Part shown: positions 35,113 to 47,255 of the stretch, piece after piece | How the letters are laid out: each line of letters opens with the position of its first letter | Position numbering within the stretch: position 1 is the stretch's first letter | Source: Larimichthys crocea | Lineage: Eukaryota; Chordata; Actinopteri; Sciaenidae | Direction of reading: 5' to 3' | NCBI RefSeq assembly: GCF_000972845.2 | Contig: NC_040016.1 | Location: 23,127,415-23,191,414, forward strand | Length of the DNA: 64,000 nucleotides | Notes under the pieces: model-generated | Seen by the model: only the letters and a program-made list of their open reading frames with translations | Databases searched by the model: none | Told to the model about the DNA's origin: nothing | Translations under genes and position numbers: made by a program

Positions 35113-35258
35113 CAAGAGAAATGTAACTTCTCCAATAACCAAACGGTAGTATTTCAATCTTTTTCTTGGTTTTACGTATTTATCACATATCTTTTTGGCA
35201 CAAGCTACTTTTCAGAGGGTGTTTGATTCTTTTGATAAAATATATCTATATCTTTTGA

Positions 35259-35300
<42 letters not shown>

Positions 35301-37213
35301 TGACCTCCTGGATGAGAAACTGCCTCTTTCATTTCTGTTTCTCTCTTTGACTATGACTTTTATCAATAATTTGCCATGTACCTTGACTGGTCACGTAATC
35401 TTTGTTGGATCAATAAATTTTGTCATTAAACCATAAAACCTCTCTGAGTAATGTGGACCTGTAGAGGGACTGTTGGCCTCCACCCCACACCTTTCTCACC
35501 TGCACTGTTAAATCAGGAGGTGGAGGACAAGGAAGAAAACACAAAAAAAAGACAATCACACTCTTTTGAAGACATAACTGGACCTCAGCACTCCCTACCT
35601 CCAGATTTGGTCAGGGTTTATTTGCACTATCGTAACTAAATATGGTGCTCATGTCCATGGGATGGTTTTGAGGGTCCTGTCAAATCTTCACATACATCTT
35701 CAATGTCGGTTGAATACAGAGCATGAGCCCAATGGAGAGATAGTCATTACTGTCTGGCGAGACAGGCTAGACTGAGATACGATGAAGAATTATGTGGTAA
35801 CGCCATATTACTTTGGGGAATCTGCAAAAATGGAAATTATGCAATCTAATCAATCAATATAATTAGCTTAGAGTAACAGGATAATACAGAGAATTTACAA
35901 AATTTACTGCACCAGACTCCAGCCCAGTAGGTGGTGGTATGCATATATAAACTGTTTGGTGAAAGAAGGGACAGCAATGACAAAGTGGTTCTGGGACCAA
36001 AGAAAATCAAAGAGTCCTGACTGTCATGGACTTGCTCCACAGCAACTTGACCTCAACCCAGCTGAACATTATGGGGACAGTGTGAAGACAATAAAATAAA
36101 CGTTCTGTCACGACACAGCGCTCCTGTGATCATTGTCAGATTATGGTGGGTCACATGGGTCATCAGATTTTACATAGACGTGGACCATGTCAGCTTTAAT
36201 GCTCCTCTCATTAAAGCATTCATTCATAATATTCAAGTTTTTTTCAAAGATTCCACTTTTTCCTCTCATTGTTGAGCTGATATTACTTTGTAATGATTTC
36301 TTTGGTGCTCTTCAGGAACTAACAGTCAAACTGTTCTTGGTTTATTCATTTTAAGAATATGTTGTGTGTGTTCTCAATTTACGCATCATTTGTTTTTGTC
36401 AAATCTGTATCTCTCTGAGCATATGGAGCAGTAGACAACTGTTGTTAATTCTCCCATACTTTTGAAAATGGGCAGGCTGAAAACAAAAGATGATATTTCT
36501 AAAACGTTAAACATACAATGTACACTTCAAATACCAGGAAGTTAAAGATAATGTTTCATGCTTATCAAACCTTGCTGTTTCTATTTTTCTGTGACTGAAT
36601 CTCAGACTATAATAAGAGTGGTGAGGTGTGGCACTCGAAGATGTTCAGATCTTTATTCAGTTCAGAAAAAAGAAGAACTGGCCTGAAATGTGAAGTGAGA
36701 TTTGAAGAACTGGGACTGGCTTCTGTGTGAATCAATGTTCCCTGTATTATGTGTTGAATTATATACTATGTGATTGATATATAACCCACTATATACATTT
36801 TAGGTGACTATACACAACTTCTCCACTTGGTCTCTTGACAATCATTTTCTTTGTTCCAGTGCAACAACACAACAACAGGTATGAGTTTTTTATGAATCGT
36901 CCATGCTCGATGTTAAATGTAATAAAAAACTATGATCGTGAAACAGACAGAACAGAATAAGATGAAGTTTTGCATTGTGATAAAATTTTTGTGTTTGCTG
37001 AAAAAATTCTCTGTTTTTGTTGCAGGATACTAGGAACATTTTTTCATAAATATTAGTATAAAATATTTCCTGTTGCAGTGAGCCAACAATGTTGTGCTGA
37101 AATATTATTCACTGACTTCACACCATCTCTGCCAAGGTGTTCAGTCATTTCATTATAAAACAAAAACAAAAGAATTTATTCAAATATGTTTGACTGTGTT
37201 TTATCTTCTCGAC
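35113..37213. other. Intergenic sequence with a possible Tc1 remnant, upstream of copy C
   Basis: No gene. At about 36030-36090 a short frame reads QLDLNPAEHYGD, reminiscent of the Tc1 transposase phrase SPDLNPIENLW, so a decayed Tc1 fragment is possible. The part from about 36960 resembles the region upstream of copy E. No ISRE/TATA cassette was found here. Confidence 0.4.
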
Positions 37214-38009
37214 ATGGGAAACCAACCGTCCAGACGTCATCACTGTCCTCCAAATCCACCTCCCTTTCAACCTCGACTCCTCCCGCCTCACCTCCACGTC
37301 CTTCTCCATGTAAGTAAAAAATAAAACAGTTGTTATTCAGTGTAATCCACATTGTTGCATGATGTCTGTGTGTTTTCTTTGGTCTCATCTGAACATGTAT
37401 CATCATCATGTATCATTTGTCAGTTTTCAGCAAACCATGGAGGGACATAGACTGGGGGGTGAGTGTGTCTCCACCTTCTATGTGACCTTTTTCAACCAAT
37501 CTTTCACAGCCACAAATGTACTCGTCGTGATTCAGTGACATCCTGATTCACTTCCCGTTGTTGTCTGACATCTGGGCATCAAACAGAAATGGAAACTGGC
37601 TGTAAAATTACAGTTGAGTCTGTATGTATGTTTCCTTCTCTGAACAGAGACAATCAGAGAGCTCTGCAGTACGTGAAGGACTACAAACCTGAGACTGAAG
37701 GACAGGAACTCAGGATTCTTCTTCATGGACCGGTTGGAGCTGGAAAGTCCAGTTTCATCAACTCTGTCCAAAGTGTCTTGCAAGGCAAAATTTCCACACG
37801 GGCAGGGGTGGACAACATGGGCGCTGACGACTCTTTTACCAAAAAGGTACGAGAAGAATGTTTGATCGTGTTGATAAAGAAAACATCCAAGTTCATTTTG
37901 TCAAGTAACAATGTGTGGACTAGTTTTTCTGTATCCGCTTGAAGACGACGTGCGTCTGATTTTTCTGCATGTTACGTGATTAAAGAATGCAGTCCAGAGT
38001 TTTCTGAGG

Positions 38010-38410
38010 TGTTTGGGTCCAATTACAAGAACTTCAGTTTGTCTGAATTTAACATCAGAAAATTGTAGGTCATCCAACTTTTTACATCTTAAGGCATGCT
38101 TGGAGTTTAGTTAACTGATTGGTCTGAATCAGGCTTGATCGATAATATAATTGGGTGTCGTCAGCATCAATGAAGTTAATAGAGTGTTCCTAATAATGTT
38201 CCCTAAAGGAAGCATATATTAAAACTGAATAGAAGTGGTCCTAGTACCAGAACCTTGTGGGGACTCCATGACAAACTTTGGTCTGCATGGAGGATCATCA
38301 TTGATATGAACAAACGAGCGATCTGAAAAACAAATTAAACCAGCTTAGTGCGTTCCTTTATGCCAGTTAGATGTTCAAGTTCTCTTGTGTCACTATTTTA
38401 AAATCCAGAC
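38010..38410 (-). mobile_element. LINE reverse-transcriptase fragment (L2/Rex1-like) in copy C intron 3
   Basis: On the minus strand the better-preserved copy in E (51480-51890) reads [12 protein letters not shown] and HCYADD, the reverse-transcriptase motifs of L2/Rex1-type LINEs. This copy has more indels. Confidence 0.65.
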
Positions 38411-38469
38411 TCGTAAAGCTGTGGTTTATGAAATAATTCATGTTGCACTATTTTTTTTTCTTTTAATAA

Positions 38470-38820
38470 ATAACTAAAACCGTTTCTAGTTCTCTGTAAG
38501 TCTTGAGAAATGTTCAGATCTCTTATGTGTTCTCATTAATGTTGATGGTTTTTTTTTTTTTTGCATGATTGAAATTTTAAAGGGCAGGAAGCAGAGACCA
38601 TCTCATGGGGTGTACCCACCTGGCCTGGCACAAACAAACTGTTGACCACATTGACCTCATTTAGTTGGTTGGTTCAGGCGGTCTGTTTAGTTTTAACTCA
38701 GGTACAGAGCATACAACCAGACCTAGACCGCCCTAAAGAGAAGGTCTTGGTCTGGTTCCAGTCTGGTGCTGTCTATAGTGTGAATGTAAAGCAGATCAAC
38801 CACAGGATGTGGTGACATTT
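38470..38820 (+). repeat. Dispersed block R2, copy 1 of 4
   Basis: Begins near ccgtttctagttctctgtaa and ends near agatcaaccacaggat. Other copies lie at about 41390-41640, 51930-52260 and 56000-56290. All share ctcaggtacagagcatacaa. Nature unknown. Confidence 0.7.
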
Positions 38821-39722
38821 ACATAAAAATCGATACAGTGGTCTCAGTTCCGTGCGCACTATGATCAAACAATACACATATAATATTTTTATAACTTCTG
38901 AAGAAGTTCTAGTGCTATTTCTTTTAATATATACTCTGGGATGGGTGATTTATCAGATGCATTTATTTTATTGTTATTTTATAAGGGCTGTTTTTGTTTT
39001 ACTTCTAAGTATGCACAGCACAACATTAGCAGGTGTAGCTGCCACCAGATACATTATATTTATTAAAAACTACTTTTGAGTTGAAACAATGTTGGTAATT
39101 TCAAATAAACTACAAGTTTTAAAAAAGGCCTGGAAATGTTGTGTATCGTTTAACCCTAATAAATAATAATAAAATAAATAAATAAATAAATTAAAATAAA
39201 TACATTCTATCCGAGTATTGACAGGTCTGTTTGTCCTATTGTTTATTGTGTTTTATAGTACAAGACCTACAAGGTCCGAAAGAAGTCCAAGATCCTTTTA
39301 CCCTTTTGTCTTCAAAACATCATGGGTCTGGAAATCAAAAGGGTCCTTGTGGACGACATCAAACTGTTTGAGGGACATGGACAGGATGATTACACGGTAA
39401 AGTTTCTGCAATCTTACAGAATGTTTTTACAAGTTTTTAAATATTTATTCATACTGTGCATACACAGCTGTCATTTAACCAGATTTAAATTTGTTTTCCA
39501 GTTCAATCCTGTGTCTAAGTTGTCAGAGAAAGATCAATTCTACAACAAATCTCCGACTGACAATGACAAAGTCCATGTCCTGGTTTGTGTTGTTCCTGCC
39601 ACACGGTAGCTGACATTAAAGTGAAAGTTGTGCGAAGATTGCGGAAATCCGGATGGAAGCCAGTGACCTGGTAAGAGCAGAAAATCTGTTCATCATAATA
39701 ATTGAGTATCCAACAGTCACCT

Positions 39723-39871
39723 TGGGTGTCCGTTTAGCTCAGTGGGTTCGAATCCAACCTGTGACTGTTTCCTGACATTGTCATTCCCCATCTCCTCTCT
39801 CTTCTCTCTACATTCCTGTCACTCTGTACTGTCTCTGTCAAATAAAGTACAAAAAAAAAAACAACAACAAG
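39723..39871 (+). mobile_element. tRNA-derived SINE remnant in copy C intron 5
   Basis: Contains an A-box-like tagctcagtggg, a B-box ggttcgaatcc, and the tail caaataaagtacaaaa with an A-run. The copy in E is at 53181-53326. Confidence 0.7.
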
Positions 39872-41389
39872 AAAACTGTCACTGCTGTACATTCATTTGT
39901 ATTTTCCATAATGTCAGTCACAGGTCTCAGTAGTTTTCTGTTCTCCTGACAGGAATTCCTCAACTGGCCGTTATCACCAAAATTGATGAGGTCTGTCCTG
40001 AAATCAAAGAAGTTTAAAAGAGGTCACGAGCTCACGGCTGTAGGCAAAGGTATGTTTGACTGGAAACTTTCCTAAAATCACAGTTAAACTAAGTTATATA
40101 GTCAGAATGTTTTTTATGACGTTGCATTTTAACAGGATCACGGCAACTGGTTGTGGTGGAGTGGGTGGGGGGTGTCACTAGTAGGCTCGGTGCGTGGACC
40201 TCATTTTGGTGGCATTCCGTCTCAAACCAGAAGGTGCCAGTAGGGAGCCCAGATCTGTTCCCGCCAAGAACAGAAAAGAAGAAGAAGACGCCCATAAGAA
40301 CTTTGACCCAGAGCTTTTCCTTCATTTCCTGTCCGTGAACCAAAACAGATGGATCCCAACGTGAAGAAGCTTCTAGGTACTGGGTAGATTGTAGCAGTTA
40401 GTCTCTCCATCATTGCTACTCGAATGCAAAATGTTTACGCTCCATGAGAAACAAGGTTTTTCTTCCTGTCTTCCCGTGGGTGTCTTCCCGTGGGTGTCTT
40501 CCCGTGGGTGTCTTCCCGTGGGTGTCTTCCAGTTTGACTTCTTTTTTGATTGGTTTGTAGAACGTGACGTGGGGCTCCGGTTTCCCAAAAGTTGAATCTG
40601 GCTCAACTTCTCAGTTTCTGCTGTTTTTTGCGGAAACCCCTGCGTTGTGGACTGCTGGTGCAGAAACGCACGACCCTCCACTGAAATGAATTGAAAGACC
40701 TCCATGTTTGCCACGGCGCCTGATCCTGTCTGAACCAATGCTTATACTGATTCTGATACACAAACTAATTCAGATCTGTAGTCAAAGTTAAAATCCGGTC
40801 TATTGTCTCATCTGTGTACACCTGAAGAATTCATACATGAAGCAGCCATGGTTGTTGGATTGTCATTACTGTTGTTACTGAAATTGTTGGACACAGACTC
40901 TTAATTGTGACAATAGAAAGTTGTTGCACATCTTGCTTTGAACAGAAAGTTTGGCCTGATTCTTTAATAAGGTCAGTTTGGGTCCAATAGATCGGATCGA
41001 TGCAGTGAGAACAAAAACTTCTGATCTGTAATTTGTGAACTGAGATGTTGTGATTTCTTTTTTAAATGTAGATGGAGGAGTTCAGTGTAAAGGTGGGCAT
41101 CCCTATGAACTGCATCTTCCCTGTGAAGAACTACCATGAAGAAAACCAGGTGAACAGTGACATTGACTCACTGATCCTGGACAGCCTGAAAAGCATCATT
41201 GACTTTGGAGACGAGTTCCTCGACGAACTTAGTCAGTGTGAGTCAGTGTGTGTGATATGTTGAAATATAAAAAAGTTGCATTTTATGATACCAAGATAAT
41301 AATTTCCAACTTTGACCTGCAGGATTTCAAATACAATCTTGTGCATGATTTTATTGGTTTGTACGTATTAATTTAAAGTAAAGAAATCA

Positions 41390-41640
41390 AAGTCTTGAGA
41401 AATGTTCAGATCTCTTTATGTGTTCTCATTAATATTGGATTTTTCTTTCATTTAGTTTGGTTTGTTCAGGCTGTCAGTTTAACTCAGGTACAGAGCATAC
41501 AACCAGGCCTGGAGCGCCTAAAGAAGAAGGTCTTAGTCTGGTTCCAAATGGACTCTGGTGCTGTCTATAGTGTGAATGTAAAGCAAATCAACCACAGGAT
41601 TTTGTGGTCATACATATGGGGTTTTAGCATAAATTCCTAA
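41390..41640 (+). repeat. Dispersed block R2, copy 2 of 4
   Basis: Nearly identical to 56040-56289, including an open frame of 81 codons shared by both. I take the frame as chance because the copies at 38.5 and 51.9 kb break it. Confidence 0.65.
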
Positions 41641-41865
41641 ATATCAACTAATGACTGAGAACACGAACACAAAAACAGAGCAGAAATAAAAGGTAACAAA
41701 TGGTGACCGCTGACCAAGCGTCTGTTTTTGACGTGTTGGAAGTCAGAGCGAGTTGGACGAGGTCAAGCAGTTTGTGCTTCTTCATTCTGTGGTACTTTGA
41801 AGAGTCATGAGAACAAACTGAACTCAACTGATGAATCCAAAACTGCTGGAAATGATATGATGTTC

Positions 41866-41960
41866 ACGTGTCTGTTTGTCTATTGTTTATTTGTTGCTTT
41901 ATAGTACAAGATCTCCAACATCTATCCAAAAAGGATCTTTAAAATGTGTAAATAAGAGGA
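41866..41960 (+). pseudogene. Relic of an IFI44-like exon 4 acceptor
   Basis: The phrase gtctgtttgtctattgttta, then ttgctttatag|tacaagatctcc, matches the intron 3/exon 4 border of copies C and E, but the exon decays within about 30 bp. It suggests a further deleted copy. Confidence 0.5.
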
Positions 41961-42079
41961 AATAACCTGATGTGGGGTCTGAAGAGACTGAGGACGTGAA
42001 CTTCAGTCACGTATTTGACAGCGAAGTGAAAGTAAAACATGACACTCGTCAACTATTGTTCTTCTGCGTGTTTCATGGC

Positions 42080-42640
42080 ATTATTATTATTATTATTCAT
42101 TTTCCGCCCTTTTTCGAACATTAATGCGGCCCGCAGCGGTGAGAGGACCCCAAGAAATTATATATCAACACGTGCGTCTTGATCCCGAATCGAGTGCTAT
42201 TACTTTTCTAAGAGAGAAATTTTCCATAGGGAATGAATGGGAAAGCCTGAAAAAAATACATTTCAACAGACATTTTCAACAATGAACTGCTCTGGCATAC
42301 TTTCACAGAGAGACTTCATTTAAACTTTAAAACGGAGGTATGCTTCCCTTCTCTTCAGGGATTCACGACACTCATCGACAGCTTTTACCGTTTTTAAACT
42401 ATCAAGGCTCAAAGTTGAGCAGGTTTTTAGTCAGATTTCTGGGTTTATAATGGGTGTGTATGTGGCGGAATGTTTGTGCTAGAGTGGATGACATCATCAG
42501 CTAGAGTGAGGAGCAGGGAGAAAAATCAGTGAAAAAATAAAACGGATTCGACTACCGTGGCCTCAAATGCCCCACTACAGACACGATTTATACATAGAAA
42601 CGTAGGAAAATTTGTCGTCTCACTTACATTCGCCTGCTAA
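42080..42640. repeat. Dispersed fish repeat (ttttccgccctttttcgaac...), class not assigned
   Basis: The phrases tgcggcccgcagcg and cgtgcgtcttgatcccgaat are familiar from high-copy fish repeats. No coding potential. Confidence 0.45.
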
Positions 42641-43629
42641 AGCTGTCAGATATATAGTTTTGGCGGGAAACGCAAAGATGCGGCAGCAACCCCCATCCAC
42701 AGCCCATACACTACCATGTTAAAATGCAGGAAATTTTCCCTGTGAAGAAATGAAGAAATCGACATGGACCGTGAACCACTGACTGAGAAGGTGTGTCCAA
42801 ACTTTGAACTGGTACTGTGTGTCACATTATCACACATGTAAAGTCATGGCTGGATGTTCAAACAGGAAACAGGCCTGGTGAAAGTGAAAGTTTGAAGTCT
42901 TCCGTGGTCTGAAAAAAGTCCGGGGATTTCTAATAGTGTCTGTTTTGTTACTGAAGTGGACTTTAAATGCATTTGATATTCGTAGATAAACTGTTTGCAG
43001 ATGCAGCACATTATCAGAGCAGCGCTCAGAACCACCAACACAACCAGCACCAAACCACTGCAGGTACACGTCAGTCTAAAGACTTGCAGAATATACTGTG
43101 GGTCACAGTTGTGCATGTACGAAACAAGTGAAACACAAGACATCGTGTTTGACAGCTGTATGAATCAAAGATGACTCCACAGATTTAGCATCGCACTCCT
43201 CTAACACTGTCGGACTCACAGAGGACAGTTTAAAATAGTGCTGAAATCGATGTAATCGATGTAATCGTAATCGATTGCTTGACACTGTTGAGTTGCTCAG
43301 CATCTTGTGTTCTGAACTGAGTTTAAAATAAATAATTCAATTCAGAGCAGAAGAACGTTTAAAGTCATTTAGATTTTTATATGTGCCAAATTGAAATACA
43401 AGCTACTAATATAAGAGTAGGTGGGACCTACCCGGCTCTTACTGCCAAAGATGGAAGCTGTTTGCTTAGAAGTGTGCCGAAGAGTCTGCAAGGAGGACGG
43501 ACCTTTATCTCAAAGGTTGGAACCACATCACTGTTGTTACTGTATGTGATGTTTCTTCTACTTTCAACCACCAGGTGTCAGTGTTACACAGAAAGGTACA
43601 TGTGCTTCATGTATGTGAACAACAATGAC

Positions 43630-44137
43630 CTCCTACAGAGAGACAGACAGGACAGACTGCAGAGAGACAGACAGGACAGACTGCAGAGAGACAGACAGGA
43701 CACAGACTGCAGAGAGACAGACAGGATACAGACTGCAGAGAGACAGACAGGACACAGACTGCAGAGAGACAGACAGGACACAGACTGCAGAGAGACAGAC
43801 AGGACAGGCTGCAGAGAGACAGACAGGACAGACTGCAGAGAGACAGACAGACAGGCTGCAGAGAGACAGACAGGACAGACTGCAGAGAGACAGACAGGAC
43901 AGACTGCAGAGAGACAGAGAGACAGACAGACAGGCTGCAGAGAGACAGACAGACAGGCTGCAGAGAGACAGACAGGACAGACTGCAGAGAGACAGAGAGA
44001 CAGACAGGACAGGCTGCAGAGAGACAGACAGACAGGCTGCAGAGAGACAGACAGACAGGCTGCAGAGAGACAGACAGACAGGCTGCAGAGAGACAGACAG
44101 GACAGGCTGCAGAGAGACAGACAGACTGCAGAGAGAC
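43630..44137. repeat. ~24-bp minisatellite of AGAC/CTGCAG units
   Basis: About 22 units built from cagagagacagacaggacag plus actg or gctg, with lengths of 20-33 bp. The plus strand is almost free of T. Because stops are absent, long open frames (QRDRQDRLQ..., AERQTGQTAE...) run through it on both strands; I do not regard them as genes. Confidence 0.95.
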
Positions 44138-44445
44138 GTAGTAGTAGCAGTACAAAGGGAGTGTGGAGTGTGTGTGGAGGTCAGGTCTGGTGTTGGCAGG
44201 AGGAATCTAAGGGAGCAGTAGTTGGAACAAACAAAGCAAATAAAAGCTGTTCCTCTTTATTTGAATTGTGCAAATGTAGAAAATAAGAAAGCACTGACTG
44301 AGAAGGTGTGTCCAAACTTTGAACTGTACTGTGTGTCACACTGTCACACAGTTTGTAAAGTCAGATAACAGGCCTGGTGAAAGTGAAGTTTGAAGTCTGT
44401 GGTTTGAAGAAAGTCATGTGATTTCTGGTAAGTCCTGTTTGTATT

Positions 44446-44544
44446 GAAAGTGAAAGTAACAGGAAGAGGGAGGGGACATACTCACATTATAAATAAGTCT
44501 GTCCACTGGTGTTCTGTCTTCATTCTTGTTCCAGCTCATCAAAG
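44446..44544 (+). promoter_or_regulatory. ISRE/TATA promoter cassette 2 (orphan)
   Basis: GAAAGTGAAA at 44446-44455, TATAAATA at 44488-44495, non-coding exon ending 44544 before GTAGGA. Part of a block (about 44205-44850) nearly identical to 17015-17700. No + strand IFI44-like exons follow before the assembly gap. Confidence 0.55.
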
Positions 44545-44712
44545 GTAGGACGTTTCTGTTGTTACTGTCACATCTTTGCTTCATGTTGTTATGCTTGTAA
44601 AACTGTTCATCAGTGAACAGAGAAGACACAGTAATATAATATATAATATATAATGTATAATATGGTATCATTATAAAATGTCTGCAGCTGTTTGGTTTGT
44701 TTTAGCAGCACA

Positions 44713-44988
44713 TTGAAATGGACATAAAGTATTGGACACACCTTTTCTGCCTTCATATGAATTACTTGAGCTGATGAAACAGATATTTACTGCATGCCAA
44801 CACAACTGATGGTGTTTTACTCTGTTTACCACGAACACTGAAATCTTCATTGAAATGGACATAAAGTATTGGACACACCTTTTCTGCCTTCATATGAATT
44901 ACTTGAGCTGATGAAACAGATATTTACTGCATGCCAACACAACTGATGCTGTTTTACTCTGTTTACCACGAACACTGAAATCTTCATG
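44713..44988 (+). repeat. Tandem duplication of ~137 bp
   Basis: Two adjacent copies starting cattgaaatggacataaagt (about 44710 and 44848) and ending with ctgaaatcttcat. Confidence 0.85.
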
Positions 44989-45050
44989 AGACAAGTTTTT
45001 ACAACAGAACAACATGAAGCAAAAGGTGGCAGTAACAACAGACGCCCTAC

Positions 45051-45222
45051 CTTTGAGAGCTGGAACAAGAATGAAGACAGAACACCAGTGGACAGACTTA
45101 TTTATAATGTGAGTATGTCCCCTCCCTCTTCCTGTTACTTTGACTTTCAATACAAACAGGACTTACCAGAAATCACATGACTTTCTTCAAACCACAGCCA
45201 ACTTCACTTCACTTTCACTTTC
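45051..45222 (-). promoter_or_regulatory. ISRE/TATA promoter cassette 3, minus strand (orphan)
   Basis: Reverse orientation: TTTCACTTTC (complement of GAAAGTGAAA) at 45213-45222, TATTTATA (complement of TATAAATA) at 45099-45106, exon ending at 45051 before a CTAC donor complement. The proximal ISRE copy is altered (ctttgactttc). It points left toward cassette 2 and has no gene behind it. Confidence 0.5.
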
Positions 45223-45356
45223 ACCAGGCCTGTTATCTGACTTTACAAACTGTGGTGACAGTGTGACACGTACCAGTTTAGAGTTTGGAGTAATGTGGTA
45301 ATCTAAAGGTCATTTCCTACCTAACTATAGTTAAAAAGTAACATTTGATCTCAATC

Positions 45357-45366
45357 NNNNNNNNNN
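45357..45366. other. Assembly gap (10 N)
   Basis: Ten N, probably a gap of unknown true size. The flanks on both sides share taactatagttaaaaagtaac-like sequence, so repeats may have blocked assembly here. Confidence 0.99.
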
Positions 45367-46015
45367 TTTACTATCCAAACTATAGTTAAAAAGTAACATT
45401 TTTCTCCACTCTTGAGTTTCAGTGTAGGGAGGAGGAGGGTTGGCTGGCTAAAGAATCTGTTTTTAACCATGATTGTCAGTGTTACACGTGAAGTTACTTA
45501 TTGTTCCTTTCAAATTAAGACATCTGAATCTGAAAGACACAGTAATTCATTTTCAATTAGCAGTGAACAGGACTTGATATAAGTGGAGGGCATGGACCCC
45601 TCCCACTTCCTGTTCCTTTGACATTGAATACAAACAGGGACGTAGCAGAAATCCCCTGACTTTCTTCAACCACAGAGGCCTGTTATCTGTTTGAACAGTC
45701 ATTGTTACTTTATTGGCACCACAGCAGTACAAACAGTACATCAAACAATTTGAAAAAAGCCAAATTTAATTAAGATTTGTGATTCATTATTTAAAAAAAA
45801 AAACAGCAATGATGTTGAATGATTGTACACATGTGAATTTGTCAAACCTATTCAGGTAATCTGATTGTGGAGGTGATATCAGCATGTTTAGACTTCTGGT
45901 CCTGTTTGCTGGAAAGGTGTGCATATTCTGAGTCACGTTGAAAGGACATCTTTTGGTTTTATTATGTATAATATATATATTACAGTGTTAGTTTACACCA
46001 ATACTTTTGCAGGTT

Positions 46016-46340
46016 TTTCTCACTCTTACTTTCACTTTATTAAACTCTCAGACTTTATTTGGACCACAGGAAGCCAGAAGATACAAAAAGCTTGATTCAT
46101 TGGTGTGAAACATACAAACATAGGCCGTGATATTATATTCTTTGGACAACTTTTAGAGTTCAACAGTGTTATGGAAAATAACATCAGTTATCAGACTATT
46201 AGATGAAGACATTCAAAACAGAAGTTATTTACAGTTATATCACCTTGGAGGAAACTTATATTCTTTTTATTCTCTCTACTGTGGATGGGTGATGTAATTT
46301 CATGTCATGTTTTTTCTAAATCTATCAGCCACTTTCATTA
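46016..46340. repeat. Left arm of a large inverted duplication
   Basis: This stretch is the reverse complement, with small indels, of about 50190-50470 (ctcactcttactttcacttt; agatgaagacattcaaaaca). The two arms flank IFI44-like copy D. Confidence 0.75.
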
Positions 46341-46989
46341 AACACATGCCTCATCAGAAACACATGACCTTCTTCAAACCCACCAGACTCAAACTTTCAA
46401 CTTTCACCAGGCCTGGTATCTGGCTTTACACAACTGTGTGATAGTGTGACACACAGTACGTTCAAAGTTTGGACACACCTTCTCAGTCAGTGCTTTCCTT
46501 TTTCTTCTTTTCTACACTGTAGAACCACTGAAGACATCAAACTATGAAATTCACACATGGAGTTATGTGGTGAACAAACCATCAGTTGTGTTGTGATTCA
46601 TGTTGGTAAGAACCGCTCAACAAAGTTAAGACATGAAGCTCAACAACTTTGGATTTGAATTTGTCTTCAAGCGCAGACAGAAAAAAAACATATATTGCAG
46701 TTACTTCATTGAGAAACGATTTTCTTTTTATTGGTGTCCTGTGGGCAGGTGATGGCATATTTCATGTCATGAAGGAATCATTTTCTCTGTAACACACCTT
46801 AGCACGTTAGCAGTTAGCTGTACACTAAAACAAACTCGTTCTCTTAAAGGTGACGAGTTGCTCCATAACTGTCTTTACTAAGCTCAGTTCCTCCTTGTTC
46901 TTCCTAACAACCTCACAGACTCATGAAAACTGAAAAATCATTTAACCGACAACAACAAAGTCAAAGTCAAGTTAACTTTATTGCAGCTA

Positions 46990-47010
46990 TGCTGACCCTC
47001 CTCCTCCCAT
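46990..47010 (-). pseudogene. Relic of an IFI44-like first coding exon
   Basis: The minus strand reads ATG GGA GGA GGA GGG TCA, as in copy F exon 1, preceded by the same gttctataacagcc upstream phrase, but the splice donor is lost. Confidence 0.6.
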
Positions 47011-47255
47011 GTCTGAAGATTAAACAGTTCTATAACAGCCAAAAACATTTGAATGAATTCTTTAGTTTTTGTCTTGAATGAAATGACTGAACACCTTGCA
47101 GAGAGAACTAAACTTAAAGTCACGAATATTTATGTTACTGAGAAAGCCACCGTCTGCAGGGACTAAAGATGCACACGATTATATTTGAAATCCTGCAGGT
47201 CAAAGTCCCAGGTTATTATTTTGATATCATGAAATGCAGCTTTCTTTTGCTACAC

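Larger units (their letters stand above)
37214..41263 (+). pseudogene. IFI44-like copy C, seven exons with many small indels
   Basis: Near-duplicate of copy E. Exons: 37214-37309 (start MGNQPSRRHH), 37424-37458, 37648-37846 (P-loop GPVGAGKS intact), 39259-about 39396, 39502-39670, 39953-40049, 41072-41263 ([20 protein letters not shown]). Exon 1 carries a net 1- or 2-base shift, exon 2 one extra G, and exons 4, 5 and 6 several single-base gains and losses against E and F. No full frame survives. The pattern, mostly 1-base indels in both exons and introns, also fits an unpolished long-read assembly, so the gene could be functional in reality. The intron insertions (LINE, SINE) match those of E. 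Confidence 0.7.

Noticed and set aside
41395..41640. 81-codon frame shared by 41.4 and 56.0 kb ([12 protein letters not shown]...)
   Set aside because: Copies at 38.6 and 52.1 kb do not keep the full frame, no start context or splice signals fit, and the unit behaves as a dispersed repeat.
43381..44286. 301-codon open frame (and a 198- and a 182-codon one) over the AGAC minisatellite
   Set aside because: The frames exist because the repeat lacks stop codons; overlapping frames on both strands are equally open, and the composition is pure repeat with no domain.
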